Positions 44,545-54,819 of a DNA stretch of 64,000 nt are shown here, in pieces. The notes beneath the pieces are model-generated. The model did not search any database and had not been told where the DNA came from. It saw only the letters and a program-made list of their open reading frames with translations. Every line of letters starts with the position of its first letter. The stretch's first letter is position 1. A program made the position numbers and the translations under genes. This stretch comes from Shewanella polaris (lineage in GTDB: Bacteria; Pseudomonadota; Gammaproteobacteria; Enterobacterales; Shewanellaceae): the NCBI RefSeq assembly GCF_006385555.1, contig NZ_CP041036.1, forward strand, positions 1,736,001 through 1,800,000, given 5' to 3'.

Positions 44545-44577
44545 AAAAAGGCTCAAGCATTATGCTTGAGCCTTTTT
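44545..44577. terminator. Terminator, originally of ybaB
   Basis: 15-bp perfect stem (AAAAAGGCTCAAGCA and complement), loop TTA, ending T5. Without the IS and one CAA it would lie 22 bp past the ybaB stop, so it is the ancestral ybaB terminator, now separated by 1.3 kb. Confidence 0.92.
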
Positions 44578-44780
44578 CGTTATAGTGTAGAAGAATTAAC
44601 TAGTATTGATCTTTTACACAATAGGTATTCGATACAGTTATTCCATTATATTAATGTAAATTCTCCATCAACATAAAGTACTTAATTATTAACTCCGAGT
44701 TAAAAATATTTGACATCTCTTTTCCTGTCGATATGATTGTTAAGTTAAATATTTTTTACATAAAGTTGATTGGAGTTAAC

Positions 44781-45278
44781 ATGGTAGATAAGCATAAAGT
44801 ACATCAATGGTTACAAGAAACCAGTTTTCGAGAGCTAATGTTATCGGTTGATTTTTTAATCACAGGTTATATTTTTTACCATTATATTAGTCAGTTAGCG
44901 AGTGCGTCGCCGGAGCAATTAGCCTCTATTGAATGGTTATCGTCCTTGTTATTGCAAATTATTATTTACTCCATTGTATTGATGGTAGTGAGTTATATAT
45001 TACTTGCCCTGATCAGTGATGATGAACTGTCACAACCGATGGATGTCAGAGAGAAACAAATTAATTTGGTAGGCTATAAGTATGCCGCTATCATTTTGCA
45101 AGTTGGAGTGGTTTTTGCCATGGTTCAATATAATATTGATGCGCAAGGTTTTACCCTTATGCCGCAATATGTTCCCCACTTGCCGCTGCATATATTATTG
45201 GTGGCATTTTTACTGGCAGAACTAGCCTATTATGGTGTGCAGTTGTACAAGGGCCGAACCGGTGAGATTTATGAGTAA
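44781..45278 (+). CDS. Four-helix membrane protein paired with an XRE regulator
   Basis: 165 residues with hydrophobic helices around residues 20-40, 50-80, 95-115 and 125-150. GGAG precedes ATG 44781. I do not recognise a named family with certainty; similar proteins (DUF2178-like) are often encoded next to a small XRE regulator. The last codons overlap the regulator gene by eight bases. Confidence 0.7.
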   Translation: MVDKHKVHQWLQETSFRELMLSVDFLITGYIFYHYISQLASASPEQLASIEWLSSLLLQIIIYSIVLMVVSYILLALISDDELSQPMDVREKQINLVGYKYAAIILQVGVVFAMVQYNIDAQGFTLMPQYVPHLPLHILLVAFLLAELAYYGVQLYKGRTGEIYE

Positions 45279-45504
45279 CCTTGATGACAGTAAAATAGGC
45301 ATTTCAAATTCTATCCGTACTTTACGTTTTTTACATAATGAAATGACCCAAAAACAGCTCGCCGAACAAATCGGTGTGACGCGCCAAACTGTGATGGCCA
45401 TTGAGTCAAATAAATACTCACCAACACTTGAAGTCGCATTTAAAATTGCAGAGGTGTTTAATTTACCGCTTGATAACGTCTTTAGCTATCGTTCAGATAA
45501 GTAG
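45271..45504 (+). CDS. Small XRE-family regulator
   Basis: 77 residues, a single helix-turn-helix: I-R-T-L-R, T-Q-K-Q-L-A-E-Q-I-G-V-T-R-Q-T-V-M-A-I-E then Y-S-P-T-L-E-V-A-F-K-I-A. This class (YozG-like) is usually coupled with a membrane protein. The start ATG 45271 overlaps the preceding gene. Confidence 0.88.
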   Translation: MSNLDDSKIGISNSIRTLRFLHNEMTQKQLAEQIGVTRQTVMAIESNKYSPTLEVAFKIAEVFNLPLDNVFSYRSDK

Positions 45505-45716
45505 CGAAACTTTGCATCATATAACTCATACCCCCCTTTAATCTGTCATTCGGGTGTTGTCAGTGAGTTAAGTTATTCGTTAGTCGACTGTATATCGAAA
45601 CCGAATTTGAATGAAATGTCATTCTGAAACGCTTGGGTTATCGTTGACTATTACAATGAGAGTACTGTGACGGTTTACTAGATAAAGGCAGTTTATTAAC
45701 GCAGCGTTTATAGCGC

Positions 45717-46553
45717 TTACGCCATACGGACTTGGTTTCGGCCATTTTGTTTTGCTTGATAGAGTGCTGTATCAGCATTTTTAATCAGGCATTGGTAGTC
45801 TTTACATTCAGACGTAAGTCCTGCTATACCAATACTTACTGTAACTCCAATTGAAATAATATCTATGCCAGTATCGCTAGGGATTGCCAATTTTGAGTTT
45901 TCCACAACCGTTCGGAGTCGTTCAGCAAGAGTATAAGATGTGAATACTTGAGTTAGAGGGAGGATGACAATAAACTCTTCACCACCATAACGAGCAATTA
46001 TATCTGACTCTCTTAACGACATTTTAATATTTTGGGCTATATTTTTCAAAACTAAGTCACCAATCTGATGACCATAATTATCATTAATAATCTTGAAATG
46101 ATCTATATCGATAAGGAAGATGGATAGTGGGTTAGAATAACTTTGTGCCTTTTGTGTTTCTTCTTTGAGGCGACGTTCTAAGTATCTCCGGTTAAATATA
46201 TCTGTTAGTGGGTCGGTGATATTTTCCTGCTTGAGTGCGTTCATCTGCATGATGTCACTGGTGGTTTTGAGGGACAGGGTACAAACAACCAATACAAAAA
46301 TAGCACCGCAAAAAAATATAACCGGCACCACTAGATCAAGTGGTTGAGAAAATGTCATCAAGTTAAATTGTGCATATACAATATAACCTACAATGAAGAA
46401 CAATATCAGCAGAATAAGAAATCCCCAGCTATAGCGTAATCCGCCTGTTGGTAGTTGGCTAAATAGCTTCCAAACTGGTGCGATTGCCATTGCCAGTAAT
46501 ATCGCGCCGCAAATAACGAATCCACTGCCTAATAATGGTAAAGTATCGAGCAT
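45717..46553 (-). CDS. Membrane-anchored diguanylate cyclase (GGDEF)
   Basis: 278 residues. Hydrophobic helices at about 8-28, 38-60 and 72-95 are followed by a GGDEF domain at about 115-275. The active site is Y-G-G-E-E-F with a complete R-E-S-D inhibitory (RxxD) site five residues upstream, so the enzyme should make c-di-GMP and be feedback-inhibited. I start at ATG 46553, which follows AAGGA; the frame opens earlier at a GTG. The membrane sensor is not a named domain. Confidence 0.9.
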   Translation of the reverse strand: MLDTLPLLGSGFVICGAILLAMAIAPVWKLFSQLPTGGLRYSWGFLILLILFFIVGYIVYAQFNLMTFSQPLDLVVPVIFFCGAIFVLVVCTLSLKTTSDIMQMNALKQENITDPLTDIFNRRYLERRLKEETQKAQSYSNPLSIFLIDIDHFKIINDNYGHQIGDLVLKNIAQNIKMSLRESDIIARYGGEEFIVILPLTQVFTSYTLAERLRTVVENSKLAIPSDTGIDIISIGVTVSIGIAGLTSECKDYQCLIKNADTALYQAKQNGRNQVRMA

Positions 46554-47093
46554 TTTGAGTCCTTGCATTGGTGACACTTTAATTTGGAAATGTCTCTTTT
46601 TGAGATGTTTTCAATATCGTTGTGAATCTCTTTCTCGGGTCAACCGAAAATGTTAAATACTTGTTTAATAGAATATCAGATGAGCCAGACAGAAAGGTGA
46701 TGGCTTTCAAAACTTGAGCATTCTCTTATTTAGCTGGTTATGTTGCTTGCCATTAAAGTGAGTGCATATTGTTGTCATTCGGTTGGTTAGTTATTCTTTG
46801 CTGTGTGAAGATAACCTATTTACCCGCATCGGACGTTCACCTTTAAGCCCGCTATAACATGTCACTCGTCTTCGATGAGGGGTTTTTACCTAAGCATTAA
46901 ACAAAAAATACTGCGTAATTTAAAAATTGTTGGCTTCATTTCTTACTACAAAAGCATTAATCTTTGCATTCGAGCCCTGCACAGACAATAATCGCACTGC
47001 TTTGGTGTTTCCGCATTTTGGCTTAGCTGATCACAAGACGGCTTCATCCGTGACATCACAATGAGTTTAGTTATTTAAGGTATTCGCAATTTT
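46554..47093. other. Intergenic region before recR
   Basis: 540 bp without a supported gene. It marks the right end of the islet between ybaB and recR. I see no terminator or regulatory site I would defend. Confidence 0.4.
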
Positions 47094-47693
47094 ATGAAAT
47101 TTAGTCCTTTGGTTGATGAATTAATTCAATCTTTACGTGCTTTGCCAGGTGTCGGCCCTAAGTCTGCACAGCGCATGGCTTTTCAATTACTTGAACGTGA
47201 GCGTAAAGCAGGTCTTAAGCTTGCCGATTCATTGCAAAAAGCCATGTCTGAAGTTGGTCATTGCCAAAGTTGCCGGACATTTACCGAACAAGACCTATGC
47301 CCGATATGCAGTAGTCACCGTCGAATTAATTCAGGGATTATTTGTGTGGTGGAAACACCTGCCGATGTGCTTGCTATTGAAGCCGGTGGACATTTTAATG
47401 GTCGTTATTTTGTGTTGTTAGGGCATTTGTCACCGTTAGACGGTGTTGGTCCTGAAGAGTTGGGTTTAGCGTTACTTGAGCGCCACTTAACCTCTGATGA
47501 GGTGAGTGAGCTTATTTTGGCGACTAATCCGACCGTTGAGGGTGATGCTACTGCACATTTCATTGCTGATATGGCTAGAAGACACAATGTTGTGATCAGT
47601 CGTATTGCTCATGGTGTTCCGGTAGGTGGGGAGCTTGAATACGTCGATAGCACCACCTTAGCATTATCTTTCAATGGCCGTATTCCTTTGTAA
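47094..47693 (+). CDS. recR: Recombination mediator RecR
   Basis: 199 residues. Helix-hairpin-helix L-P-G-V-G-P-K-S-A, a four-cysteine zinc finger (C-Q-S-C...C-P-I-C) and a Toprim domain with V-V-E-T-P-A-D. Acts with RecF and RecO to load RecA on gapped DNA. In E. coli recR follows ybaB directly; here 3.9 kb intervene. Confidence 0.96.
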   Translation: MKFSPLVDELIQSLRALPGVGPKSAQRMAFQLLERERKAGLKLADSLQKAMSEVGHCQSCRTFTEQDLCPICSSHRRINSGIICVVETPADVLAIEAGGHFNGRYFVLLGHLSPLDGVGPEELGLALLERHLTSDEVSELILATNPTVEGDATAHFIADMARRHNVVISRIAHGVPVGGELEYVDSTTLALSFNGRIPL

Positions 47694-47723
47694 CAAAGCT
47701 ATTATTCATTGAGAACAACATTG

Positions 47724-47760
47724 TGCCAGCAGACCCTTAATAAGGTTTGTTGGCATTTTT
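47724..47760 (+). terminator. Terminator of recR
   Basis: An imperfect stem formed by GCCAGCAGACCTT-like and AAGGTTTGTTGGC arms, followed by T6, begins 31 bp past the stop. Confidence 0.8.
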
Positions 47761-47866
47761 TATCTCATTTTAGGTGAATTATGAGGAGTATATGTTGTAA
47801 AAATGCCCATATAGAGCGGATGTGGGCTTAACTGACGATTTATTATTCAACAAGGTAACCTTGGCC

Positions 47867-47895
47867 CTTGAAAAGGTTGTAATGTCCCCCCATCT
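47867..47895 (+). promoter_or_regulatory. Sigma-32 (heat-shock) promoter of htpG
   Basis: CTTGAAA (47867-47873), 14 bp, CCCCATCT (47888-47895): a full match to the RpoH consensus CTTGAAA/CCCCATNT with accepted spacing, 79 bp before the htpG start. Confidence 0.93.
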
Positions 47896-47973
47896 CTTGG
47901 TTAACACAGATTTTTAAGGCGAGTAGATTTTTCGACTCGTGATCGTTTTAACGTAACACCAAGGGAAATACTC

Positions 47974-49887
47974 ATGTCACAACAAGAAACTCATGGCTTT
48001 CAAACCGAAGTCAAACAACTTCTGCAATTGATGATCCACTCTCTGTATTCAAATAAAGAGATTTTCTTACGTGAGCTGGTTTCAAATGCAGCCGATGCAG
48101 CAGATAAATTACGATATTTAGCGTTAACTGATGATGCTTTATATGAAGGTAACGGCGATTTACGCGTTCGAGTCAGTGCCAATAAAGAAAAAGGCACTGT
48201 CACCATTTCTGATAATGGTATTGGTATGACGCGCGATAGCGTTATTGAACATTTAGGAACTATCGCTAAATCTGGCACTAAAGAATTTTTTAACAACCTT
48301 TCCGGCGAAGCATCAAAAGATTCTCAATTAATTGGTCAGTTTGGTGTTGGCTTTTATTCTGCTTTTATCGTAGCCAAAAAAGTTACTGTACGAACCCGTG
48401 CTGCAGGGCATCCTGCTAGCGAAGGTGTATTGTGGGAGTCTGAAGGCGAAGGTTCATTTAACGTAGAAAGTATTACTAAAAATGAACGCGGTACTGAAAT
48501 TACTTTGCAACTACGCGATGACGAACTCGAGTTTGCAGATGATCACCGTCTACGCTCAATTATTACCAAGTACTCCGATCATATCTCTGTTCCGGTACAA
48601 ATGTGGAATGAAGGTACTCCTGAGTCTGAAGGTCCTGATGGCGAAAAAATTGCTGCGACCGAAGGTGAATGGAAAGTGATGAACAAAGCCACTGCGCTTT
48701 GGACTCGTAATAAATCAGATATTACAGACGAAGAATATCAAGAATTTTATAAGCACATTTCTCATGATTTTAATGATGCTCTGAAATGGTCTCATAATCG
48801 GGTTGAAGGTAAGCAAGAATACACTAGCTTGTTGTATATTCCAGCCAAAGCACCTTGGGATATGTGGAACCGTGATCATAAACATGGCTTGAAACTATTT
48901 GTTCAACGTGTCTTTATTATGGATGATGCAGAACAGTTTTTACCGACATACTTGCGCTTCGTTCGAGGATTAATCGATTCGAATGATTTGCCACTAAACG
49001 TTTCTCGTGAAATTTTACAAGATAACCATGTCACAACGGCAATGCGTGTGGGTATTACTAAACGCGTATTAGGCATGCTTGAAAAATTAGCTAAAGATGA
49101 GCCTGAACAATATCAATCTTTCTGGGCTGAGTTTGGTCAAGTATTAAAAGAAGGTCCTGCAGAGGACTTTGCTAACAAAGAACGTATTGCTGGACTGCTG
49201 CGTTTTGCCTCTACTCATAACAACTCAGCAGCAACGACCGTATCTTTGGAAGATTACATTGGGCGCATGAAAGAAGGCCAAGACAAGATTTACTATATAG
49301 TTGCCGACAGTTATGAAGCCGCAGCTAACAGCCCACATCTTGAGTTATTGCGTAAAAAAGGCATTGAAGTACTATTAATGTCTGAGCGTATCGATGAATG
49401 GTTAGTGAATCACTTAACTGAATTTAAAGGTAAAAAATTACATTCAGTTACTCGTGGTGATTTAGAATTAGGTGAGCTAGAAGATGCGGCTGATAAAGAA
49501 GCTCACGACAAAGTAGCCGAAGAATCTAAAGATCTTGTTGAACGCGTTAAAGCTGCTTTAGCAGACAAAGTCTCAGATGTTTGTGTTACTTCGCGTTTAA
49601 CTGACACTCCTGCATGTGTGGTAGCCGGTGAAGGTGAAATGTCGACTCAGATGATTAAATTGATGGAAGCAGCTGGTCAGCCAGTACCAGAGTCTAAACC
49701 GATATTTGAGATTAATCCAACCCATCCTTTGGTTGAACATCTTAATAAAGAAACAGACGAGAAATTGTTTGCTGATTGGGCTAACTTGTTATTACAACAA
49801 GCGTTATTATCAGAAAAAGGCAGTTTGGCTGATCCATCAGCGTTTATTAAGCTAACCAATCAAATGTTATTGGCGAGCGTAAAATAA
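47974..49887 (+). CDS. htpG: Hsp90 chaperone HtpG
   Basis: 637 residues. GHKL ATPase at the N-terminus with [15 protein letters not shown] and G-Q-F-G-V-G-F-Y, then middle and C-terminal domains; lacks the eukaryotic M-E-E-V-D tail as usual for bacteria. Controlled by the sigma-32 promoter just upstream. Confidence 0.98.
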   Translation: MSQQETHGFQTEVKQLLQLMIHSLYSNKEIFLRELVSNAADAADKLRYLALTDDALYEGNGDLRVRVSANKEKGTVTISDNGIGMTRDSVIEHLGTIAKSGTKEFFNNLSGEASKDSQLIGQFGVGFYSAFIVAKKVTVRTRAAGHPASEGVLWESEGEGSFNVESITKNERGTEITLQLRDDELEFADDHRLRSIITKYSDHISVPVQMWNEGTPESEGPDGEKIAATEGEWKVMNKATALWTRNKSDITDEEYQEFYKHISHDFNDALKWSHNRVEGKQEYTSLLYIPAKAPWDMWNRDHKHGLKLFVQRVFIMDDAEQFLPTYLRFVRGLIDSNDLPLNVSREILQDNHVTTAMRVGITKRVLGMLEKLAKDEPEQYQSFWAEFGQVLKEGPAEDFANKERIAGLLRFASTHNNSAATTVSLEDYIGRMKEGQDKIYYIVADSYEAAANSPHLELLRKKGIEVLLMSERIDEWLVNHLTEFKGKKLHSVTRGDLELGELEDAADKEAHDKVAEESKDLVERVKAALADKVSDVCVTSRLTDTPACVVAGEGEMSTQMIKLMEAAGQPVPESKPIFEINPTHPLVEHLNKETDEKLFADWANLLLQQALLSEKGSLADPSAFIKLTNQMLLASVK

Positions 49888-49903
49888 ACTCGATTTAAAC
49901 CAT

Positions 49904-49928
49904 AAAAGCGGACTGTATGTCCGCTTTT
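49904..49928. terminator. Terminator of htpG
   Basis: Arms AAAAGCGGAC and GTCCGCTTTT, loop TGTAT, followed by GTTTTTG. It begins 17 bp past the htpG stop. Confidence 0.9.
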
Positions 49929-49953
49929 GTTTTTGTCATGCTGCGGAGGCTTT

Positions 49954-50817
49954 ATGGACTACCTCATTAATCTTACTAAAGACAATATTCAACAAGTTGT
50001 TGATACCTCAATGAAAAAAATGGTGGTATTGGCATTTTGGACTCAACAGCAACCAGAAAGCGTACAGATGTTGCAAACGTTGGAACAGTTAGCGTCGGCT
50101 CAAGCTGGGCGATTTATTCTCGCTAAAGTTAATTGCGAAACTGAATTAGAAATTGCTAATTATTTTCAAATCCAAGATTTACCGACCACATTAATTTTGG
50201 ACCAAGGTCGTCCTATTGACGGTTTTGCCGGGCTTCAAAGCCAAGAGCAAGTTAGCGACTTATTGAATAAGCATTTGCCACCGATGTGGATACAAGAATT
50301 TGATGATGTTAAGCAACAATTAGCCCAAGACGAGTTATCGCCAGAAGACTTAACTAAAATTTCTGATCAGTTAAAAACAATTTTTATCGATGCACAGCAG
50401 TCCGCTGAAGTGGGATTGGTGATGGCAGATGTGGCATTACAGCAAGGTTTATTAGCGGATGCCAAAAGTTTATTAGCCAGTATTGGTTTAGCGGATCAAG
50501 ATAGTTATTATCAGAATTTAAAGGCTAAATTGGCACTTGCCGAAGATGCCGCTGATACTCCAGAAATTCGTCAACTACAGCAAAATGTTGCCGAACAACC
50601 AGACAATCTTGATGCAGTGGTGTTATTAGCTAAAGCACTCAATGCGGCTCAACGTAACGAAGAAGCACTTGAGTTATTGTTCACTATTTTACAAAAAGAC
50701 TTGAACGCCGCAGATGGCAAAGTTAAACAAGTCTTCATGGAGATTTTGACTGCAATAGGCCAGGGTAACGCGTTAGCGAATCAATATCGTCGTAAATTAT
50801 ATACTTTGCTGTATTAA
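49954..50817 (+). CDS. cnoX: Chaperedoxin CnoX/YbbN
   Basis: 287 residues. Thioredoxin-like domain at about 1-105 and TPR repeats in the rest, the layout of CnoX, which protects proteins from oxidation and hands them to GroEL. The redox position reads A-F-W-T-Q-Q-Q-P, with neither cysteine of a C-x2-C motif, so it should be redox-inactive and act as a holdase. ATG 49954 follows GGAGG; the longer frame from 49927 starts in the htpG terminator. Confidence 0.9.
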   Translation: MDYLINLTKDNIQQVVDTSMKKMVVLAFWTQQQPESVQMLQTLEQLASAQAGRFILAKVNCETELEIANYFQIQDLPTTLILDQGRPIDGFAGLQSQEQVSDLLNKHLPPMWIQEFDDVKQQLAQDELSPEDLTKISDQLKTIFIDAQQSAEVGLVMADVALQQGLLADAKSLLASIGLADQDSYYQNLKAKLALAEDAADTPEIRQLQQNVAEQPDNLDAVVLLAKALNAAQRNEEALELLFTILQKDLNAADGKVKQVFMEILTAIGQGNALANQYRRKLYTLLY

Positions 50818-50938
50818 ACAAATTGAAGCCTTTTTGTTACAAGCCTTATTAGATTTAGGTCTAATGTCATAACAAAAGCGCTATTAAAAGAGTGGCAGAT
50901 GTGCGAAAATCGCCGCCCTAAAAAGAACATAAACTTAA

Positions 50939-51598
<660 letters not shown>

Positions 51599-51619
51599 TC
51601 GTTGATGAGTTACACATTT

Positions 51620-51644
51620 AAAAGCCTGCCTAGCAGGCTTTTTT
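51620..51644. terminator. Terminator of adk
   Basis: AAAGCCTGC/GCAGGCTTT stem with CTA loop and following T residues, about 20 bp past the stop. Confidence 0.9.
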
Positions 51645-51895
51645 CGTATCTAGCCAGTGAGCATTCACGTCACTACTCTGGTATCAACAAAACCACGGAT
51701 AATCATAGAACTGTGATGTGAATTAAGATAAGTCCGTAATTAAGCTGGCTAGTTGATAAAAGTAATATAGAAATAATACTGACCTATGATAAAATCTGCC
51801 GCCATTTTCGCAGATAATCATTTTTTCAACGTTGAAAGAGTGCCAGTGGTAATTATTTCCACACTTGCATGGATGCCAAGCTATGAGAGCCCAAT

Positions 51896-53200
51896 ATGAA
51901 GTTTCCTGGTCAACGTAAGTCTAAACACTATTTCCCTGTAAACCGTCGTGATCCTTTATTGGCTCAACTTACTCAACAACCACAACCTATTTCAACCTAT
52001 ATTTGTGGGATCGATCAGACGCTGGTGGATATTGAAGCAAAAGTTGAGGATGACCTACTTCAGCGCTACGGATTACCTAAGGGTAACTCGACTCTTATCA
52101 ATGATGAACTTGCCCACAATCTATACAATGAACTAAAGTCCAATGACATGATCAGTGACGAGTTTGCTGGTGGCACTATTGGCAACACAGTACATAATTA
52201 TTCTATTTTAGCCGACGATCGCTCAGTGCTTTTTGGGGTCATGAGTCAACACATTATGGTGGGTAGCTACGCATACTGCTATTTATGTCATACTTCATCT
52301 AAAGTTGACCTTAACTTTTTACAACCTGTTGATGGCCCTATCGGTCGCTGCTTTACACTGATTTCAGACTGTGGCGAACGCACATTTGCTATTAGTAAAG
52401 GCTCTATGGATAAGCTGACACCTGAGTATATTGATAAAGAGGTGGTGCAGGGCAGTTCTGCGTTAGTGTTAACCGCTTACCTGATGCGAGCAAGCGAAGG
52501 TGATGGTATTACCGATGCGGCAATGACGGCGATTAATTACGCTAAAGAAGCAGATGTGCCAGTGGTATTAACTTTAGGCACGCGTTTTTTGATTCAAGAA
52601 GATCCGCAATGGTGGCAAAACTTTATTAATGATCACGTCACTATTTTAGCGATGAATGAAGACGAAGGTGAAGCATTAACCGGTTTTAAAGATCCATTAC
52701 TGGCCAGCGAAGCTGCGCTTGAATGGTGTGATATGGTATTAACTACGGCAGGACCTATTGGGCTTTATACCGCAGGCTATACCGATGATAATGAAAAACG
52801 CGAAACAAGTCATACTTTGTTACCTGGTACCATTCCTGAGTTTAATCGCTATGAGTTTTCGCGACCTAAATTACAAGCAGATTGCGACATTCCGATAAAA
52901 GTGTATGCTCATATTGCGCCATATATGGGCGGGCCGGAATTAATCCGTAATACTAATGGCGCTGGAGATGGAGCCTTGTCTGCGCTGTTGCATGATTTAT
53001 CAGCTAATACTTTTCATAAAACCAATATACCCGGCTCAAGTAAGCACAAACGAGACGGTTTATGTTATTCGTCATTTTCACAGTTGTGCAAATACGCTAA
53101 TCGCGTTGCATACGAGGTGTTAGCTCAACACAGCCCGCGTCTGTCTCGCGGTTTACCTGAGCGGGAAGACAGTTTAGAAGAGTCATATTGGGAACGATAA
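51896..53200 (+). CDS. gsk: Inosine-guanosine kinase
   Basis: 434 residues, identical in length to E. coli Gsk and matching its start (M-K-F-P-G), G-G-T-I-G-N-T, N-T-N-G-A-G-D-G-A (PfkB catalytic motif) and the end G-L-P-E-R-E-D-S-L-E-E-S-Y-W. Phosphorylates purine nucleosides for salvage. No hemH between adk and gsk, unlike E. coli. A palindrome TTTCAACGTTGAAA (51824-51837) lies upstream; its role is unknown. Confidence 0.97.
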   Translation: MKFPGQRKSKHYFPVNRRDPLLAQLTQQPQPISTYICGIDQTLVDIEAKVEDDLLQRYGLPKGNSTLINDELAHNLYNELKSNDMISDEFAGGTIGNTVHNYSILADDRSVLFGVMSQHIMVGSYAYCYLCHTSSKVDLNFLQPVDGPIGRCFTLISDCGERTFAISKGSMDKLTPEYIDKEVVQGSSALVLTAYLMRASEGDGITDAAMTAINYAKEADVPVVLTLGTRFLIQEDPQWWQNFINDHVTILAMNEDEGEALTGFKDPLLASEAALEWCDMVLTTAGPIGLYTAGYTDDNEKRETSHTLLPGTIPEFNRYEFSRPKLQADCDIPIKVYAHIAPYMGGPELIRNTNGAGDGALSALLHDLSANTFHKTNIPGSSKHKRDGLCYSSFSQLCKYANRVAYEVLAQHSPRLSRGLPEREDSLEESYWER

Positions 53201-53212
53201 TCTATCGTCGAT

Positions 53213-53251
53213 AAAAAAAAACGATAATGAAGCATCATTATCGTTTTTTTT
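53213..53251. terminator. Terminator of gsk
   Basis: A-run plus ACGATAATGA, a four-base loop, its complement and a T-run; 13 bp past the gsk stop. Confidence 0.92.
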
Positions 53252-53315
53252 TGTGTAGATTTTTATAGAATAGGCATCGAAAGTCAGAATATTAATAAGC
53301 AATCAGGAGCGAAAC

Positions 53316-54146
53316 GTGAAAGGACAAATCTTAAGAGAGATGCATGTACTCAAAGCCATTGAGCCTGAGTTTGAAATTCAGCGCCGTGTTGCTTTTATTA
53401 AAGCTAAATTATCTGAGGCTCACAGTAAAACCTTAGTATTGGGGATTAGTGGTGGTGTTGATTCATCTCTTGCCGGACGTTTATGCCAACTAGCAGTCAA
53501 TAGCCTTAATCAAGAAAAAGCCAGTGATGAGTATCAGTTTATTGCGGTGCGCTTACCTTATCATGTTCAGCAAGATGAAGCTGAAGCTCAGCTAGCCTGT
53601 CAGTTTATTCAGCCTTCAAAACAGGTGACTGTAAATGTTCATGATGGTGTTATTGGTATTCATAATGCCACGCTAGCGGGCCTCAATGATGTAGGATTGG
53701 CATCAACGGATACTGCCAAGATTGATTTTCTCAAGGGTAATGTAAAAGCCAGAATGCGCATGATAGTCCAATATGATATTGCTGGTGCTATGGGTGGCCT
53801 TGTTGTGGGAACCGATCATAGTGCAGAAAGTATCACTGGGTTCTTTACTAAATGGGGTGATGGGGCTTGCGATTTAGCACCGTTATTTGGTTTGAATAAA
53901 CGTCAAGTTCGCCAGTTAGCAGCGTATTTGGGCGCTCCCGATTTATTAGTAAAAAAAGCTCCAACAGCCGATTTAGAAGACAATAAGCCACAACTTGAAG
54001 ACGAAGTCGCGTTAGGACTGACCTATGATCAAATTGATGACTTCTTAGAAGGTAAAGATGTCGCTAAGTTTGTTGAAGATAAACTGGTGAGTATCTATAA
54101 ACGCACTCAGCATAAACGTGAACCTATTCCGACGATTTACGATTAA
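53316..54146 (+). CDS. nadE: Ammonia-dependent NAD synthetase
   Basis: 276 residues, starting at GTG 53316 after AGGAG. P-loop-like S-G-G-V-D-S-S (about residue 46), and G-T-D-H-S-A-E-S and T-K-W-G-D-G-A-C-D downstream. Converts nicotinate adenine dinucleotide to NAD with ammonia; no glutaminase domain is present. Confidence 0.96.
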   Translation: MKGQILREMHVLKAIEPEFEIQRRVAFIKAKLSEAHSKTLVLGISGGVDSSLAGRLCQLAVNSLNQEKASDEYQFIAVRLPYHVQQDEAEAQLACQFIQPSKQVTVNVHDGVIGIHNATLAGLNDVGLASTDTAKIDFLKGNVKARMRMIVQYDIAGAMGGLVVGTDHSAESITGFFTKWGDGACDLAPLFGLNKRQVRQLAAYLGAPDLLVKKAPTADLEDNKPQLEDEVALGLTYDQIDDFLEGKDVAKFVEDKLVSIYKRTQHKREPIPTIYD

Positions 54147-54150
54147 CACA

Positions 54151-54717
54151 TTACACTTTGCTTGAAGCGATGTGTTGCCGGGTTAGTTCTATTAACGTAT
54201 TAGCATATTGTCGATAATCTAAATATGGCGTCAGTAGCACAGTGTGCTGGTGACGTATTTTTTGCTTTTCATCTAGTGATGTATACTGCTGAGGCTCCGT
54301 TATGCCCATTAGTTGCTGGACTTCTTTGCCACATAAAATATGCCAAGATTCAGGAGTAAATACAACCTCGTTATGATGATAAACATTTGAATTAACAATA
54401 CGTAATTGGCAATGCAAGCGTGATGGAATGTTGATGTGTTTATCGGTTTGTTGATCATGAGGCTCATTAAATAATTGGTCACGGATCTGTTTCCAACCAA
54501 TCCCTTTGTTGGCATTCATATCGTGATCTAAACAACAAACCTTTGCCATAATGGTGACAATTTTACGCCAGTGATTACCATTCAATGTGACCAGTTGGGT
54601 GATGGCATCGGGATGACTGGCTTGCCAATGTGTTGATAGTTCTGGAGGCGTAGGTAAATAAAAAATGATATCGGGATTCATTGGTCCCCATATATGGCTA
54701 AATAAATCAGATGACAT
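54151..54717 (-). CDS. Hypothetical protein, 188 residues
   Basis: Starts at ATG 54717 preceded by GGAAG and ends four bases from the convergent nadE stop. Cytoplasmic, His- and Gln-rich, with no signal peptide, membrane helix or motif I recognise. A C-C-L-D-H-D-x-N sequence and W-x-W-type residues (W-R-K, G-W-K, S-W-H) are visible. Real gene judged by RBS and length; function unknown. Confidence 0.72.
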   Translation of the reverse strand: MSSDLFSHIWGPMNPDIIFYLPTPPELSTHWQASHPDAITQLVTLNGNHWRKIVTIMAKVCCLDHDMNANKGIGWKQIRDQLFNEPHDQQTDKHINIPSRLHCQLRIVNSNVYHHNEVVFTPESWHILCGKEVQQLMGITEPQQYTSLDEKQKIRHQHTVLLTPYLDYRQYANTLIELTRQHIASSKV

Positions 54718-54819
54718 GTTACTTCCAGTATCATTATGAATGGTGAATACCTAGCGGTTCGGCGGTAAATGTTACCCTATGTTCTTTGTTTATATTTGAT
54801 CTCTATTTCTAAGGTTATT

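Noticed and set aside
51824..51837. TTTCAACGTTGAAA palindrome as a PurR box before gsk
   Set aside because: Spacing of half-sites does not fit PurR (CAA-N-CG-N-TTG); left as an unexplained palindrome.
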